A DNA stretch of 64,000 nt from Flavobacterium tyrosinilyticum (GTDB lineage Bacteria > Bacteroidota > Bacteroidia > Flavobacteriales > Flavobacteriaceae), in assembly GCF_023656565.1 (NCBI RefSeq), contig NZ_JAMOKG010000003.1, positions 248,001 to 312,000 of the forward strand. The letters are read 5' to 3'. A model generated the notes under the pieces. That model searched no databases, was not told where the DNA came from, and saw only the letters and a list, made by a program, of their open reading frames with translations. Position 1 is the stretch's first letter. The number at the start of each line of letters is the position of its first letter. Both the position numbers and the translations under genes were made by a program. Below, piece after piece: positions 9,277-18,235 of this stretch.

Positions 9277-10467
9277 ATGAAGAATGTCAGTTTCATTTCT
9301 TTAATTCTTGGGTTTGCATCGCTGGTAACAGCGTGCAAATCCGGAATTAATACTCAGACAAAAACTACCTCAGCAGCGACAGAAAAACTGGAAACGCGTT
9401 ACAAAATGTTACTCGATTATCCTGTAGATTCTATGTCTATGCCTAGAAGTATGAATATAAAAACTCTTGAGATTCGCAAAGTGCCGTCGAGAGATTGGAC
9501 AAGCGGCTTTTTTGCTGGAAATCTTTGGCAATTATACCGATTAACAGGCGATTCAAAATATAAAGAACAAGCTCAAAAATGGACTCCTTTCAGCAAAAAA
9601 GAAAGTGTCAATAGTAATTCGCATGACGTAGGTTTTAAAGTGTTTTGCAGTTTTGGAGAAGCGCTGAAAGTGGAAAACAAGAAAGAATACGAAGCGGTAA
9701 TTGTTAAAGGCGCCGAAACTTTATGCACAAGGTTTAATCCAAAAGTGGGTTCTATCCGTTCTTGGGATTTCAACAAAGAAATTTGGGATTATCCAGTTAT
9801 CATCGACAATATGATGAATCTGGAATTGCTTTTTGAAGCATCCAAAATATCTGGAAATCCAAAATACCGCGATGTTGCAATTAAACACGCCAATACAACT
9901 TTGAAAAATCAGTTTAGAGAAGACAATTCATGTTACCACGTTATCGATTATAACCCAAATACGGGTGAAGTTAGAAAGAAAACCACACTTCAAGGTTACA
10001 ATGACGATTCGGTTTGGGCACGCGGCCAAGGATGGGCAGTTTACGGATTTACTATGTCGTATCGATATACAAAAGATCCTGCTTATCTAAAACAAGCAGA
10101 AGCAACTGCGAAGTTTTTTATGACAAATAAAAACCTTCCAGAAGACGGAATTCCGTATTGGGATTTTAAAGATCCTAGTATACCAAATTCAGCACGCGAT
10201 GTTTCGGCTGCAATGGTGATGGCATCTGCTTTATATGAATTGCATAGTTATACCAAAAATGACAGTTATCTGGCTTTCGCCGATAAACTGATGGCCTCGG
10301 TACAAACGGATAAATATATTTTAGATACTAAAATTAAAGCACCGTTCCTATTTGATCACAGTACAGGAAACTGGCCAAAACATGATGAAATTGACGAACC
10401 CATAATCTACGCCGATTATTATTTTTTGGAAGCTCTATTAAGAAAAAGTGACAAAGTAACAAAGTAG
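9277..10467 (+). CDS. GH88 unsaturated glucuronyl/galacturonyl hydrolase, lipoprotein
   Basis: GH88 enzymes remove the 4,5-unsaturated uronic acid left at chain ends by polysaccharide lyases. The protein is an alpha6/alpha6 barrel with the two conserved aspartates in NSHDVGF (Asp117) and DNMMNLELLF (Asp177). The substrate-binding helix is GYNDDSVWARGQGWAVYGF. I start it at the ATG at 9277, which gives a clean lipoprotein signal with Cys20 (SLVTAC). An in-frame ATG at 9238 would add 13 polar residues before it. The length of 396 residues fits the family. With two GH2 enzymes downstream it should finish an acidic oligosaccharide, but no lyase is encoded nearby in the window. Confidence 0.92.
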   Translation: MKNVSFISLILGFASLVTACKSGINTQTKTTSAATEKLETRYKMLLDYPVDSMSMPRSMNIKTLEIRKVPSRDWTSGFFAGNLWQLYRLTGDSKYKEQAQKWTPFSKKESVNSNSHDVGFKVFCSFGEALKVENKKEYEAVIVKGAETLCTRFNPKVGSIRSWDFNKEIWDYPVIIDNMMNLELLFEASKISGNPKYRDVAIKHANTTLKNQFREDNSCYHVIDYNPNTGEVRKKTTLQGYNDDSVWARGQGWAVYGFTMSYRYTKDPAYLKQAEATAKFFMTNKNLPEDGIPYWDFKDPSIPNSARDVSAAMVMASALYELHSYTKNDSYLAFADKLMASVQTDKYILDTKIKAPFLFDHSTGNWPKHDEIDEPIIYADYYFLEALLRKSDKVTK

Positions 10468-10547
10468 CAAAGCTTTTTTGCCTTTGTACTACTGAACCTT
10501 GGAACCTTGAAATCTTTGAGCCTTTGAACCTCTGAACCTAAACACAC

Positions 10548-12962
10548 ATGAAGAAATATCAACACAATACATTTTCAATTTTTGCGCTTTTTGTTTTGTT
10601 TCAAATTTGTCTGAGCAGTAGTTTTGCTCAGACAAAAATGAACATCAATGACAATTGGCTTTATTTAGAAAATGACACTCAAAAACTAAACGAAGCGCAA
10701 AAAGCTTCCAACTGGACTTCTTTAAACTTACCGCACACTTGGAATGCCGAAGATGCAACCGACCTCTATCCAGGATACAGACGCGATGCCTGTTGGTATC
10801 AGAAGAAATTAAATATTGCGCAAATCGATAAAAACCGTGTTTATTCATTATACTTTGAAGGTTCAAATGTAACCACAAAAGTATATTTAAATGGCAAAGA
10901 AGCTGGTTCGCATATTGGCGGTTATATTGGCTTTTCAATAGACATTACCAACTTTATTAAAGAAGGAAACAACGATATTTTTGTTCGTGTGGATAATAGT
11001 TATGATATTGAAATTATTCCGTCTCAAAAAAGTGATTTCTTTATTTATGGCGGAATCACGCGCGATGTGTGGCTGGTTTCGAAATACAAAAATCATATCG
11101 AAAATATAAAGATTACAACACCTGAGGTTTCTGCCAAAAAAGCTTCGGTGCAAATTGTTTCTTCTTTTGTAAACCCTGAGAATTCAAAAGATTTATCGTT
11201 AACCGTAACACTTAAAACTCCGAAAGGGAAAAAAGTGGCAAGTAAAACCGTTTTAGTTTCAGAAAAAACTTCAACCATCACTTTTGAAAACATCAAAAAT
11301 CCAGAACTTTGGGATACCGAAAAACCAAATCTATACCGACTTTCTGCTGTTTTATCAGAAAAAAATCAGATTAGGGATAGTGTTTCTGAAAAAGTAGGTT
11401 TTAGATGGTTTGAGTTTAAAGATCATGGTCCGTTTTACCTTAACGGAAAACGTTTATTAATTCGCGGTACACACCGTCATGAAGAACAAGCTGGAGTTGG
11501 AGCTGCCATGAGCAACGAACAGCATTGGGCCGATATGAAATCGATTAAGGAAATGGGCGCTAATTTTGTTCGTTTAGCACATTATCCGCAAGATCCAGAG
11601 ATTTATAAAGCTTGCGATGAATTAGGATTATTGGTTTGGGATGAATTGCCGTGGTGCCGCGGCGGAATTGGAAATGAAGTTTGGAAAACGAATACCAAAA
11701 ATATGCTTGAGGAAATTATCAATCAAAATTACAATCATCCGAGTATTATCATTTGGTCTTTAGGAAATGAAATCAATTGGCTTCCTGATTTTCCTGATGG
11801 AGATAACGCGGATAAAACCAATGTGTTTTTAAATGAATTGAATGATATCGCTCATAAACTCGATCCGACAAGAAAAACGGCCATCAGAAAATATTATGAA
11901 GGATCGCATATTGTAGATGTCTTCTCTCCTTCTATCTGGTCGGGTTGGTATTCGGGAAGTTATAAAAGCTACCAGAAAGCAATTGATGTTTACAAAAAAG
12001 AATACAAGCATTTCATTCATGCTGAATATGGCGGCGACAGTCATGTTGGGCGTCACAGCGAAAATCCTGTTACTGGCGAAAATGTAATAAAAGCTGAAGG
12101 TTGGGAAGAAGCGATTGTACAGACTAAAGTCGCTAACATTGCTCAAATTGGCGATTGGAGCGAAAACTATATAGTTGATTTGTTTGATTGGCATTTGCAT
12201 ATATCCGAGAATGATCCAACGTTTGTGGGTAATATTCAATGGGCATTTAAGGATTTTGCAACGCCGTTACGACCGGAAGACGATATTCCGTATATGAACC
12301 AAAAAGGGCTTACGGATCGAAACGGGATTCCGAAAGATGCCTATTATGTTTTTAAAAGTTATTGGGCAAAAGAACCTTTCGCTTACATCGAATCGCATAC
12401 TTGGACAGAACGTCAAGGTCCAGAAAATACGCCAAGAACAATCAGCGTTTTCAGTAATTGTGAGAAAGTGACTTTATTCCACGACGGCAAATCATTGGGA
12501 GAAAAACAGCGTAATCTTTCCCTTTATCCTGCAAATGGTTTAACTTGGGATGTCAATTTTAAAAAAGGAGAAAATATCCTAATTGCCATTGGTAAAAATA
12601 AAGATGGTAAAACGGTTTCTGACACGATAAAAGTCAATTATCGTTTCAATAAAAATGATACGGCTTCTTCGCTGCAATTATCATCAGAAAAATTAAAAAA
12701 CGGCAATTATCTGGTTACGGCAATTGCAATTGATAATAATAATTTACGCTGTTTGGATTATGAAGCGAGTGTCTATTTTCAATGTCTAAAAGGCGGAAAA
12801 ACATTAAAAAACCAAGGAACACCAACGGGAAGTGAATCTATTAGAATGGCAAACGGAAAAGCTTCTATAGAGGTTATCCCTGACGGTTCTGGAAATCCGA
12901 TTGAAATGACGGCTTTGAACCAGAGTTTTAAAGGGGAATATTTGAAGATTCCAGTTGAGTGA
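10548..12962 (+). CDS. GH2 family beta-glycosidase (beta-galactosidase/glucuronidase type)
   Basis: An 804-residue secreted GH2 enzyme with a signal peptide ending near SSFAQ (about residue 28). Order of domains: jelly-roll sugar-binding domain (about 30-190), immunoglobulin-like domain (190-295), TIM barrel (295-620), then a C-terminal beta-sandwich DUF4982-like part. The acid/base is Glu408 in WSLGNE and the nucleophile is Glu493 in HAEYGGD. NQKGL after the barrel resembles the N-x-K feature used to recognise glucuronidases, but similar NDKGL motifs occur in galactosidases, so specificity is open. It follows GH88 by 80 bases and precedes a second GH2 gene. Confidence 0.9.
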   Translation: MKKYQHNTFSIFALFVLFQICLSSSFAQTKMNINDNWLYLENDTQKLNEAQKASNWTSLNLPHTWNAEDATDLYPGYRRDACWYQKKLNIAQIDKNRVYSLYFEGSNVTTKVYLNGKEAGSHIGGYIGFSIDITNFIKEGNNDIFVRVDNSYDIEIIPSQKSDFFIYGGITRDVWLVSKYKNHIENIKITTPEVSAKKASVQIVSSFVNPENSKDLSLTVTLKTPKGKKVASKTVLVSEKTSTITFENIKNPELWDTEKPNLYRLSAVLSEKNQIRDSVSEKVGFRWFEFKDHGPFYLNGKRLLIRGTHRHEEQAGVGAAMSNEQHWADMKSIKEMGANFVRLAHYPQDPEIYKACDELGLLVWDELPWCRGGIGNEVWKTNTKNMLEEIINQNYNHPSIIIWSLGNEINWLPDFPDGDNADKTNVFLNELNDIAHKLDPTRKTAIRKYYEGSHIVDVFSPSIWSGWYSGSYKSYQKAIDVYKKEYKHFIHAEYGGDSHVGRHSENPVTGENVIKAEGWEEAIVQTKVANIAQIGDWSENYIVDLFDWHLHISENDPTFVGNIQWAFKDFATPLRPEDDIPYMNQKGLTDRNGIPKDAYYVFKSYWAKEPFAYIESHTWTERQGPENTPRTISVFSNCEKVTLFHDGKSLGEKQRNLSLYPANGLTWDVNFKKGENILIAIGKNKDGKTVSDTIKVNYRFNKNDTASSLQLSSEKLKNGNYLVTAIAIDNNNLRCLDYEASVYFQCLKGGKTLKNQGTPTGSESIRMANGKASIEVIPDGSGNPIEMTALNQSFKGEYLKIPVE

Positions 12963-13012
12963 AAAGATCCTAAGCTACTAAGGTTCTAAGATTCTAAGTT
13001 TTATCGCCTAGT

Positions 13013-13114
13013 TTGTCATCCTGACGAAGGAAGGATCACACTAGAAGCTCCGCAATCTTTGTCACCAATCTTTGTAGAGTTACGAGTGTGATCCTTCCTT
13101 CGTCAGGATGACAA
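13013..13114. repeat. Palindromic intergenic element, family A copy 1
   Basis: Perfect 30-bp inverted arms (13013-13042 and 13085-13114) containing GTCATCCTGACGAAGGAAGG and its complement, with a 42-base loop. The same arms recur at 21471-21572. The element lies 50 bases after the first GH2 stop codon and is preceded by the phrase CTAAGRTTCTAAG found in other gaps. Confidence 0.92.
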
Positions 13115-13175
13115 AAAAGAGAAAACTTCATGCCTTAGCGCCTTTGTGGCAAAAAACATAATAAACAAATTTACA

Positions 13176-14975
13176 ATGAAAAAAATTCTAACATTAATAT
13201 TCCTCACATCGTTCGCAATTGGACAATCCCAAGGTTTAATTTCTAACGTTCCCAACCGAAACGCTACTTCTTTAAACGGAATCTGGAATTACATAATTGA
13301 TCCGTACCAAACTGGCTTTTACAGCTTTCACCTTGACCAATACGACAAACAGGAAAAACCAGCAAAAGGAGCATTTTTCACGAATTATCATGCTCAAAAC
13401 AAACAGGAATTGGTAGAATATGATTTTGATAAATCGCCAACAATTACGATTCCTGGCGATTGGAATTCGCAGGTTACAGAACTGAAATATTATGAAGGAA
13501 ATGTATGGTTTAAAAAGTCTTTCGATTACAATTTAGCACCCAACAAACGTCTGTTTTTATATTTGGGCGCTATCAACTATAAAGCTGATGTTTATTTAAA
13601 CGGAAAGAAACTAGGAACTCACGAAGGGGGTTTTACGCCATTTAATTACGAAGTGACTTCGATTGTTCAGCCAAAAGACAATTATTTGGTTATAAAAGTG
13701 GATAATACACGCCATAAAGAAGATGTTCCGACTGTTAATACTGATTGGTGGAATTATGGCGGCATTACACGCGATGTAACTTTAATTGAAGAAGAAGCAT
13801 CTTTTGTAGAAGATTACACTATTCAGCTGAAAAAAGGCAATGCGAATGTTATTTCAGGATTCGTCAAGATCAACAATTTAGATGCATCAAAAAATCAGAT
13901 TTCGATTGCTATTCCTGAATTAAAAATCAATTACAAAGGAAAAGCCGATAGTAATGGAATTTTAAGCTTCGAAATTCTAGCAAAAAAGATCTCTTATTGG
14001 TCGCCAGAAAATCCGAAATTATATGATGTTACCATTGACTTTAACGGAAAAAAATTAAATGACAAAATTGGTTTCAGAACAATTGAAACACAAGGTGATA
14101 AAATCTTATTAAACGGAAAAGCAGTCTTTTTAAGAGGAATCTCTATTCACGAAGAAAATGCAAAAGGAGGACGTGCTAATTCTGAAGAAGATGCGGTACG
14201 TTTACTAAATTGGGCAAAAGAATTAGGCTGTAATTATGTTCGTCTGGCACATTATCCGCATAACGAAAACATGGTTAGAGAAGCTGATAAAATGGGATTA
14301 ATGGTTTGGGAAGAAATTCCGGTGTACTGGACTGTTGAATTTACTAATAAAAATACGTATCAAAATGCCCAAGATCAATTAACGGCTGCTATTACAAGAG
14401 ATAAAAACAGAGCGAGTATTGTGATTTGGTCTATGGCAAATGAAACTCCAGTTTCTGACGCTCGAAATACTTTTATCACGAATTTGGTCCATCATACAAA
14501 ATCATTGGATAATACAAGATTAATTAGCGCCGCTTTATTAACGCATAACGGAAAGATTGACGACGAAATTGGCAAATCTCTTGACATAATTGCTTTCAAT
14601 CAATATTTAGGCTGGTATGGCGGTAACTTAGAAAATGCTGAAAAAACATTCTGGACTACACCATACAACAAACCTGTTTTCGTTTCTGAATTTGGAGGTG
14701 ATGCAAAAGCGGGCTTTCATGGAGAGAAAAACGAACGTTGGACAGAGGAATATCAGGAATATTTATACATTCAGAATCTAAAAATGATTGAAAAGATTCC
14801 TCACTTAAGCGGAACAAGTCCGTGGATTTTGGTTGATTTTAGATCTCCGAAAAGATTGCTTCCCGGTATTCAGGACGGTTACAATCGTAAAGGTTTAATT
14901 TCAAATGATGGTGAAAAGAAAAAGGCGTTTTATATTATGCAGGATTGGTACGCAAAAAAGAAAAAGGAATATTAA
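13176..14975 (+). CDS. GH2 family beta-glucuronidase-like enzyme
   Basis: A secreted GH2 enzyme of 599 residues from the ATG at 13176, where a signal peptide (MKKILTLIFLTSFAIGQSQG) begins. A GTG start at 13146 would place charged residues before the signal and lies in a repeat, so I reject it. It has an N-terminal sugar-binding domain, an Ig-like domain and a TIM barrel with acid/base Glu423 (WSMANE) and nucleophile Glu505 (SEFGGD). The barrel end SPWILVDF followed by NRKGLIS matches the beta-glucuronidase pattern, including N-x-K for the uronate carboxylate. The size also fits glucuronidases (about 600 residues). It probably removes glucuronic acid from oligosaccharides imported by PUL 1. 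Confidence 0.88.
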   Translation: MKKILTLIFLTSFAIGQSQGLISNVPNRNATSLNGIWNYIIDPYQTGFYSFHLDQYDKQEKPAKGAFFTNYHAQNKQELVEYDFDKSPTITIPGDWNSQVTELKYYEGNVWFKKSFDYNLAPNKRLFLYLGAINYKADVYLNGKKLGTHEGGFTPFNYEVTSIVQPKDNYLVIKVDNTRHKEDVPTVNTDWWNYGGITRDVTLIEEEASFVEDYTIQLKKGNANVISGFVKINNLDASKNQISIAIPELKINYKGKADSNGILSFEILAKKISYWSPENPKLYDVTIDFNGKKLNDKIGFRTIETQGDKILLNGKAVFLRGISIHEENAKGGRANSEEDAVRLLNWAKELGCNYVRLAHYPHNENMVREADKMGLMVWEEIPVYWTVEFTNKNTYQNAQDQLTAAITRDKNRASIVIWSMANETPVSDARNTFITNLVHHTKSLDNTRLISAALLTHNGKIDDEIGKSLDIIAFNQYLGWYGGNLENAEKTFWTTPYNKPVFVSEFGGDAKAGFHGEKNERWTEEYQEYLYIQNLKMIEKIPHLSGTSPWILVDFRSPKRLLPGIQDGYNRKGLISNDGEKKKAFYIMQDWYAKKKKEY

Positions 14976-15000
14976 AAAATTATTCTAACAGAACGTTTAT

Positions 15001-15032
15001 CTGTAGAGACGCACTGCAGTGCGTCTCTACAG
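15001..15032. repeat. 32-bp perfect palindrome, family B copy 1
   Basis: A perfect palindrome centred on CTGCAG, with half-site CTGTAGAGACGCACTG. It begins 26 bases after the GH2 stop codon and could act as a terminator-like hairpin, although the following sequence is A-rich rather than T-rich. A degenerate copy lies at 45085-45110. Confidence 0.9.
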
Positions 15033-15162
15033 AAAATAGGATCGGAAATAAAATTGTTTTATCAAAACTGTTACCAATTCATTAACAAAAAACAAACTGT
15101 AAATTATATGATTTTTCTTCATTATTAACTTACTTTGTAGTTATTCTAAAAATTGTAATCCT

Positions 15163-15726
15163 ATGAAAAAAATTTATTTACTGGCAGTTACATTATTTGC
15201 TGCCTTTACAGTTCAGGCACAAGAAGTGGTGAAATTTGCTCCATTAGATAACAGCCCTGTTGATATTTCTTATTTCCCAAACAAGGCAGTTAAATTCAAA
15301 AAAACAGATAATCCAAATCCGATTATCAAAGTTACTTACGCAAGACCTTCTGCAAAAGGAAGAACTATTTTTGGCGATGTTGTAAAGTTTGGAGAAATCT
15401 GGAGAGTTGGTGCTAATGAAAATACAGAGATTAAATTCTACAAAGATGTAACTATTGGCGGTAAAAAAGTTCCTGCAGGATATTACAGTTTATTTGCTAT
15501 TCCAGAAAAAGATAAATGGACGATCATTATCAATAAAGAATTGGATTTATGGGGTGGTTATGCTTATGATGAAAGCAAAGACGTCGTAAGAGTTTCTGTT
15601 CCAGTTAAATCTGTAAGCGAAACGATCGAAGCTTTATCTATTGCTTTTACAACTCAAGGCAATGTAACAAATCTTGTTATTGGATGGGATAAAACAACTG
15701 TTGAATTACCAATTACGGTTAAATAA
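15163..15726 (+). CDS. DUF2911 family exported protein
   Basis: A 187-residue protein with a signal peptide (MKKIYLLAVTLFAAFTVQAQ) and a single DUF2911 domain: ITYARPSAKGR-like strand (here VTYARPSAKGR), then IFGDVVKFGEIWRVGANE and VPAGYYSLFAIP. The family is common in Bacteroidota and has no established biochemical role. It is monocistronic: a family B palindrome lies upstream, and a near-consensus -7 element (TTACTTTG at 15130-15137) stands about 25 bases before the start. A strong terminator follows. It is not obviously part of the PUL. Confidence 0.85.
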   Translation: MKKIYLLAVTLFAAFTVQAQEVVKFAPLDNSPVDISYFPNKAVKFKKTDNPNPIIKVTYARPSAKGRTIFGDVVKFGEIWRVGANENTEIKFYKDVTIGGKKVPAGYYSLFAIPEKDKWTIIINKELDLWGGYAYDESKDVVRVSVPVKSVSETIEALSIAFTTQGNVTNLVIGWDKTTVELPITVK

Positions 15727-15755
15727 GTTTTAATGATATATGCCACAAAGGCACG

Positions 15756-15793
15756 AAGTCGCAAAGTTTTTTTAAGCTTTGCGACTTTTTTTG
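15756..15793 (+). terminator. Rho-independent terminator after the DUF2911 gene
   Basis: An 11-bp perfect stem (AAGTCGCAAAG at 15756-15766, CTTTGCGACTT at 15777-15787) with a 10-base loop is followed by a run of T. Confidence 0.9.
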
Positions 15794-15848
15794 TTTACTC
15801 AAAAGACATTAAGATTTATGCAAGATCTTAAAGCTTTATCACGCAATC

Positions 15849-15950
15849 TTGTCATTTCGACGAAGGAGAAATCTCCGTAAGTAGCTCCGCAGTAATAATC
15901 CATTCTTTGTCGAGTTTCTCGCGAAGATTTCTCCTTCGTCGAAATGACAA
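15849..15950. repeat. Palindromic intergenic element, family A-like copy
   Basis: Perfect 26-bp inverted arms (15849-15874 and 15925-15950) around GTCATTTCGACGAAGGAGAA, separated by 50 bases. The arrangement (GTCAT, then GACGAAGGA, then a loop with GCTCCGCA) matches family A at 13013 and 21471, so these look like diverged members of one repeat family. It sits between convergent genes. Confidence 0.9.
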
Positions 15951-15965
15951 AAATGAGGTTACTCA

Positions 15966-16003
15966 CAAAAAAATCCCTTTAAGATCTTATTCTCAAAGGG
16001 ATT
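15966..16003 (-). terminator. Terminator of the molybdoenzyme operon
   Basis: On the - strand a stem AATCCCTTT (15995-16003) pairs with AAAGGGATT (15972-15980) and is followed by a run of T. It lies 21 bases after the stop codon of the Mo-binding subunit. Confidence 0.8.
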
Positions 16004-16023
16004 ATTGTAATTGTTTTTTATGC

Positions 16024-18228
16024 TTAAACCTTAGCGGTCTCTATAATTTTATCCAATGTAATTGGCAAATCTCTAACACGTTTTCCAGTTGCATTAAAAA
16101 CGGCATTTGCAATTGCTGGTGCCATTCCGACTAAAGCTGTTTCTCCTAAACCTTTTGTTCCCATTGGGTTACTGATTGGGTCTTTTTTATTAACGAAGAA
16201 CACTTCTTGTTTTTCTATATCTGCATTTACAGGAACATGATAATCAGCGAAATTGTTGTTGATTGGACGGCCAAAACGATGATCGATTTCTAATGCTTCC
16301 ATCAATCCCATTCCGATTCCTCCCACTGCTCCACCAAACATTTGTCCCGCAGAAGTTTTTTGGCTGATTACGGTTCCAATATCAGCACAAGACACAACAT
16401 GAGCCAATCTTATTTTACCCAAATTCGGATTCACTAATACTTTCACAAAATGAACCGAAAACGAATAAATGGAATATTTCTTCGCTTCTTCTGCGGCTTT
16501 AGAAAGATTTTCTACTTCAAAATCTTCCAATTTATTACTGCTTAAGAGCGCCGCTAATGTAACCGATTTAGATTTGTCTTTTTTGGAAGAAACTGCACCA
16601 TTTTCAAAAGTTAAATCTGTGAGAGCGATTCCTTTTAAAGCAGGATTTTTACTTCCCAATTCAATTATTTTATTCAGCAATAAATTGCAAGCATCATGAA
16701 CCGCCGAACCAACTGATGAAGTCGTTGCCGAACCACCTTGTGTTGGACCTTTTGGCAAACCGCTTTTTCCCATTTCGATAACTACATTTTCAGCTGGCAA
16801 ACCAATTACTTCAGCTCCAATAGCAGTCATCATAGTTGCCGTTCCTGGTCCCATATCATTTACACTGCATTGCAATACCAAATCTCCATTCGCAGAAAAT
16901 TTTGCTTTTACAGAAGTTGGGCTTCGATAACAGCCGAAAGTTCCAGTTCCCATTCCGTAACCCACTAGCCAGTTTCCTTCTTTAACAGAACCGGGTTCAT
17001 TTTTACGGTTTTTCCAGCCAATACGTTCCATTCCGCCTTCGTAACATTCTAAAAGAAATTTACTACTCCACGGTTTATTTTGTTCCTGATCTTTTTCGGC
17101 ATAGTTCAGCTTACGAAATTCAATCGGATCTAGGTTTAATTTATAAGCCAATTCGTCCATTGCACTTTCTAAGGCAAAAGAACCTGTCGCCTCGCCTGGT
17201 CCACGCATCCAGATTGGTGTGCACGTATCCAAAGGCACAATTCTATAACGTGTCGAAACGTTTGGGCAATCATAAATAAATCGGGACATGTTTACCGTTC
17301 CTTCCATGAAATCTTCATAGCTCGAAGTCATTGCAACAGCTTCATGCGTTAGTCCTGTCAGTTTTCCCTCTTTTGTTGCGCCAAGCCCCATTTTCTGAAT
17401 CGTGTAAGGTCTGAAACCAACATTGGTAAACATTTGCTCGCGATGCAGCACTAATTTAACTGGATGATTTAGTTTTTTGGCTCCAATTAAAGCCGCGATT
17501 TCATACGGCCAAGTGTGCAATCCCATTCCGAATGCACCGCCAAGATATTCAGCATGAACTTCAACATCTTCGACAGGCACTCCAAAAACTCCGGCAACAC
17601 TTCTACGCGTTCCCTCGACACCTTGACTTTTGGTATATAAAATGGGTTTATTTCCGTCCCATTTGGCTATGATATTTGCCAATTCCATCGGGTTATGGAC
17701 CTCGGTTGGAATCGTATATTCGGTTTCCAAAATAACCTCAGCATTTTTATAACCGTCATGTTCACCACGATGGTAATCATTTCCTTTATCGGTTTCGACT
17801 TTCTTTTCTTTTTCAGCCGCTTTTTTAAGTTCTGTCGAATGTTCTTCTTTAAAATAATCGGCTTTAATTAAACTCGCCGCATATCGCATACGCTCAAAAG
17901 TATCGGCAATCACCAAAGCAATGGGCTGATCGTAATACAAAACCGAATCGTCCTTGAAAATCTGCAAGGGCTGACCAAAATTATGCTTGTCTTTTGCTTT
18001 TTCGTAGCCAACAGGTTTATCCACATTTAAATGCGTAATTACAGCCAAAACTCCTGGCGCCCATTCCGCTTTTTTAGTATCAATCGTTTTAATTCTTCCT
18101 TTTGCAATCGTACTTCCAACCAAGCAGGCATAAACAACGCCTGCTGTTTTATATTCTGCCGAATAAGTCGCTGAACCCGTTACTTTAGCAAATCCGTCAA
18201 CTCTATTAATATTACTTGTCTTGCTCAT
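16024..18228 (-). CDS. Molybdopterin-binding subunit of an aldehyde/xanthine oxidoreductase-type enzyme
   Basis: The catalytic large subunit (734 residues) of a xanthine oxidase family hydroxylase. It starts with the usual RVDGFAKVTGSATYSAEY domain and carries Moco-binding segments GGAFGMG and MRGPGEATGSFALESAMDEL. The expected catalytic base is Glu696 in GTKGLGETALVG. It has no signal peptide, so it would be carried across the membrane with the Tat-signal 2Fe-2S subunit. The set most resembles E. coli PaoABC (YagTSR), a periplasmic aldehyde oxidoreductase with this subunit order, rather than a soluble xanthine dehydrogenase. Substrate is not determinable. The start is 7 bases after the FAD subunit stop codon. 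Confidence 0.9.
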   Translation of the reverse strand: MSKTSNINRVDGFAKVTGSATYSAEYKTAGVVYACLVGSTIAKGRIKTIDTKKAEWAPGVLAVITHLNVDKPVGYEKAKDKHNFGQPLQIFKDDSVLYYDQPIALVIADTFERMRYAASLIKADYFKEEHSTELKKAAEKEKKVETDKGNDYHRGEHDGYKNAEVILETEYTIPTEVHNPMELANIIAKWDGNKPILYTKSQGVEGTRRSVAGVFGVPVEDVEVHAEYLGGAFGMGLHTWPYEIAALIGAKKLNHPVKLVLHREQMFTNVGFRPYTIQKMGLGATKEGKLTGLTHEAVAMTSSYEDFMEGTVNMSRFIYDCPNVSTRYRIVPLDTCTPIWMRGPGEATGSFALESAMDELAYKLNLDPIEFRKLNYAEKDQEQNKPWSSKFLLECYEGGMERIGWKNRKNEPGSVKEGNWLVGYGMGTGTFGCYRSPTSVKAKFSANGDLVLQCSVNDMGPGTATMMTAIGAEVIGLPAENVVIEMGKSGLPKGPTQGGSATTSSVGSAVHDACNLLLNKIIELGSKNPALKGIALTDLTFENGAVSSKKDKSKSVTLAALLSSNKLEDFEVENLSKAAEEAKKYSIYSFSVHFVKVLVNPNLGKIRLAHVVSCADIGTVISQKTSAGQMFGGAVGGIGMGLMEALEIDHRFGRPINNNFADYHVPVNADIEKQEVFFVNKKDPISNPMGTKGLGETALVGMAPAIANAVFNATGKRVRDLPITLDKIIETAKV

Positions 18229-18235
18229 AATTTAA

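Noticed and set aside
11829..12239. Open frame of 136 codons on the - strand
   Set aside because: It lies wholly inside the first GH2 gene, whose conserved active-site motifs are on the other strand.
13146..13175. GTG start extending the second GH2 gene
   Set aside because: It lies in a common intergenic phrase (GCGCCTTTGTGGC) and would put charged residues before a normal signal peptide.
15907..16134. + strand frame of 75 codons
   Set aside because: It starts in a palindromic repeat arm and ends inside the Mo-subunit gene.
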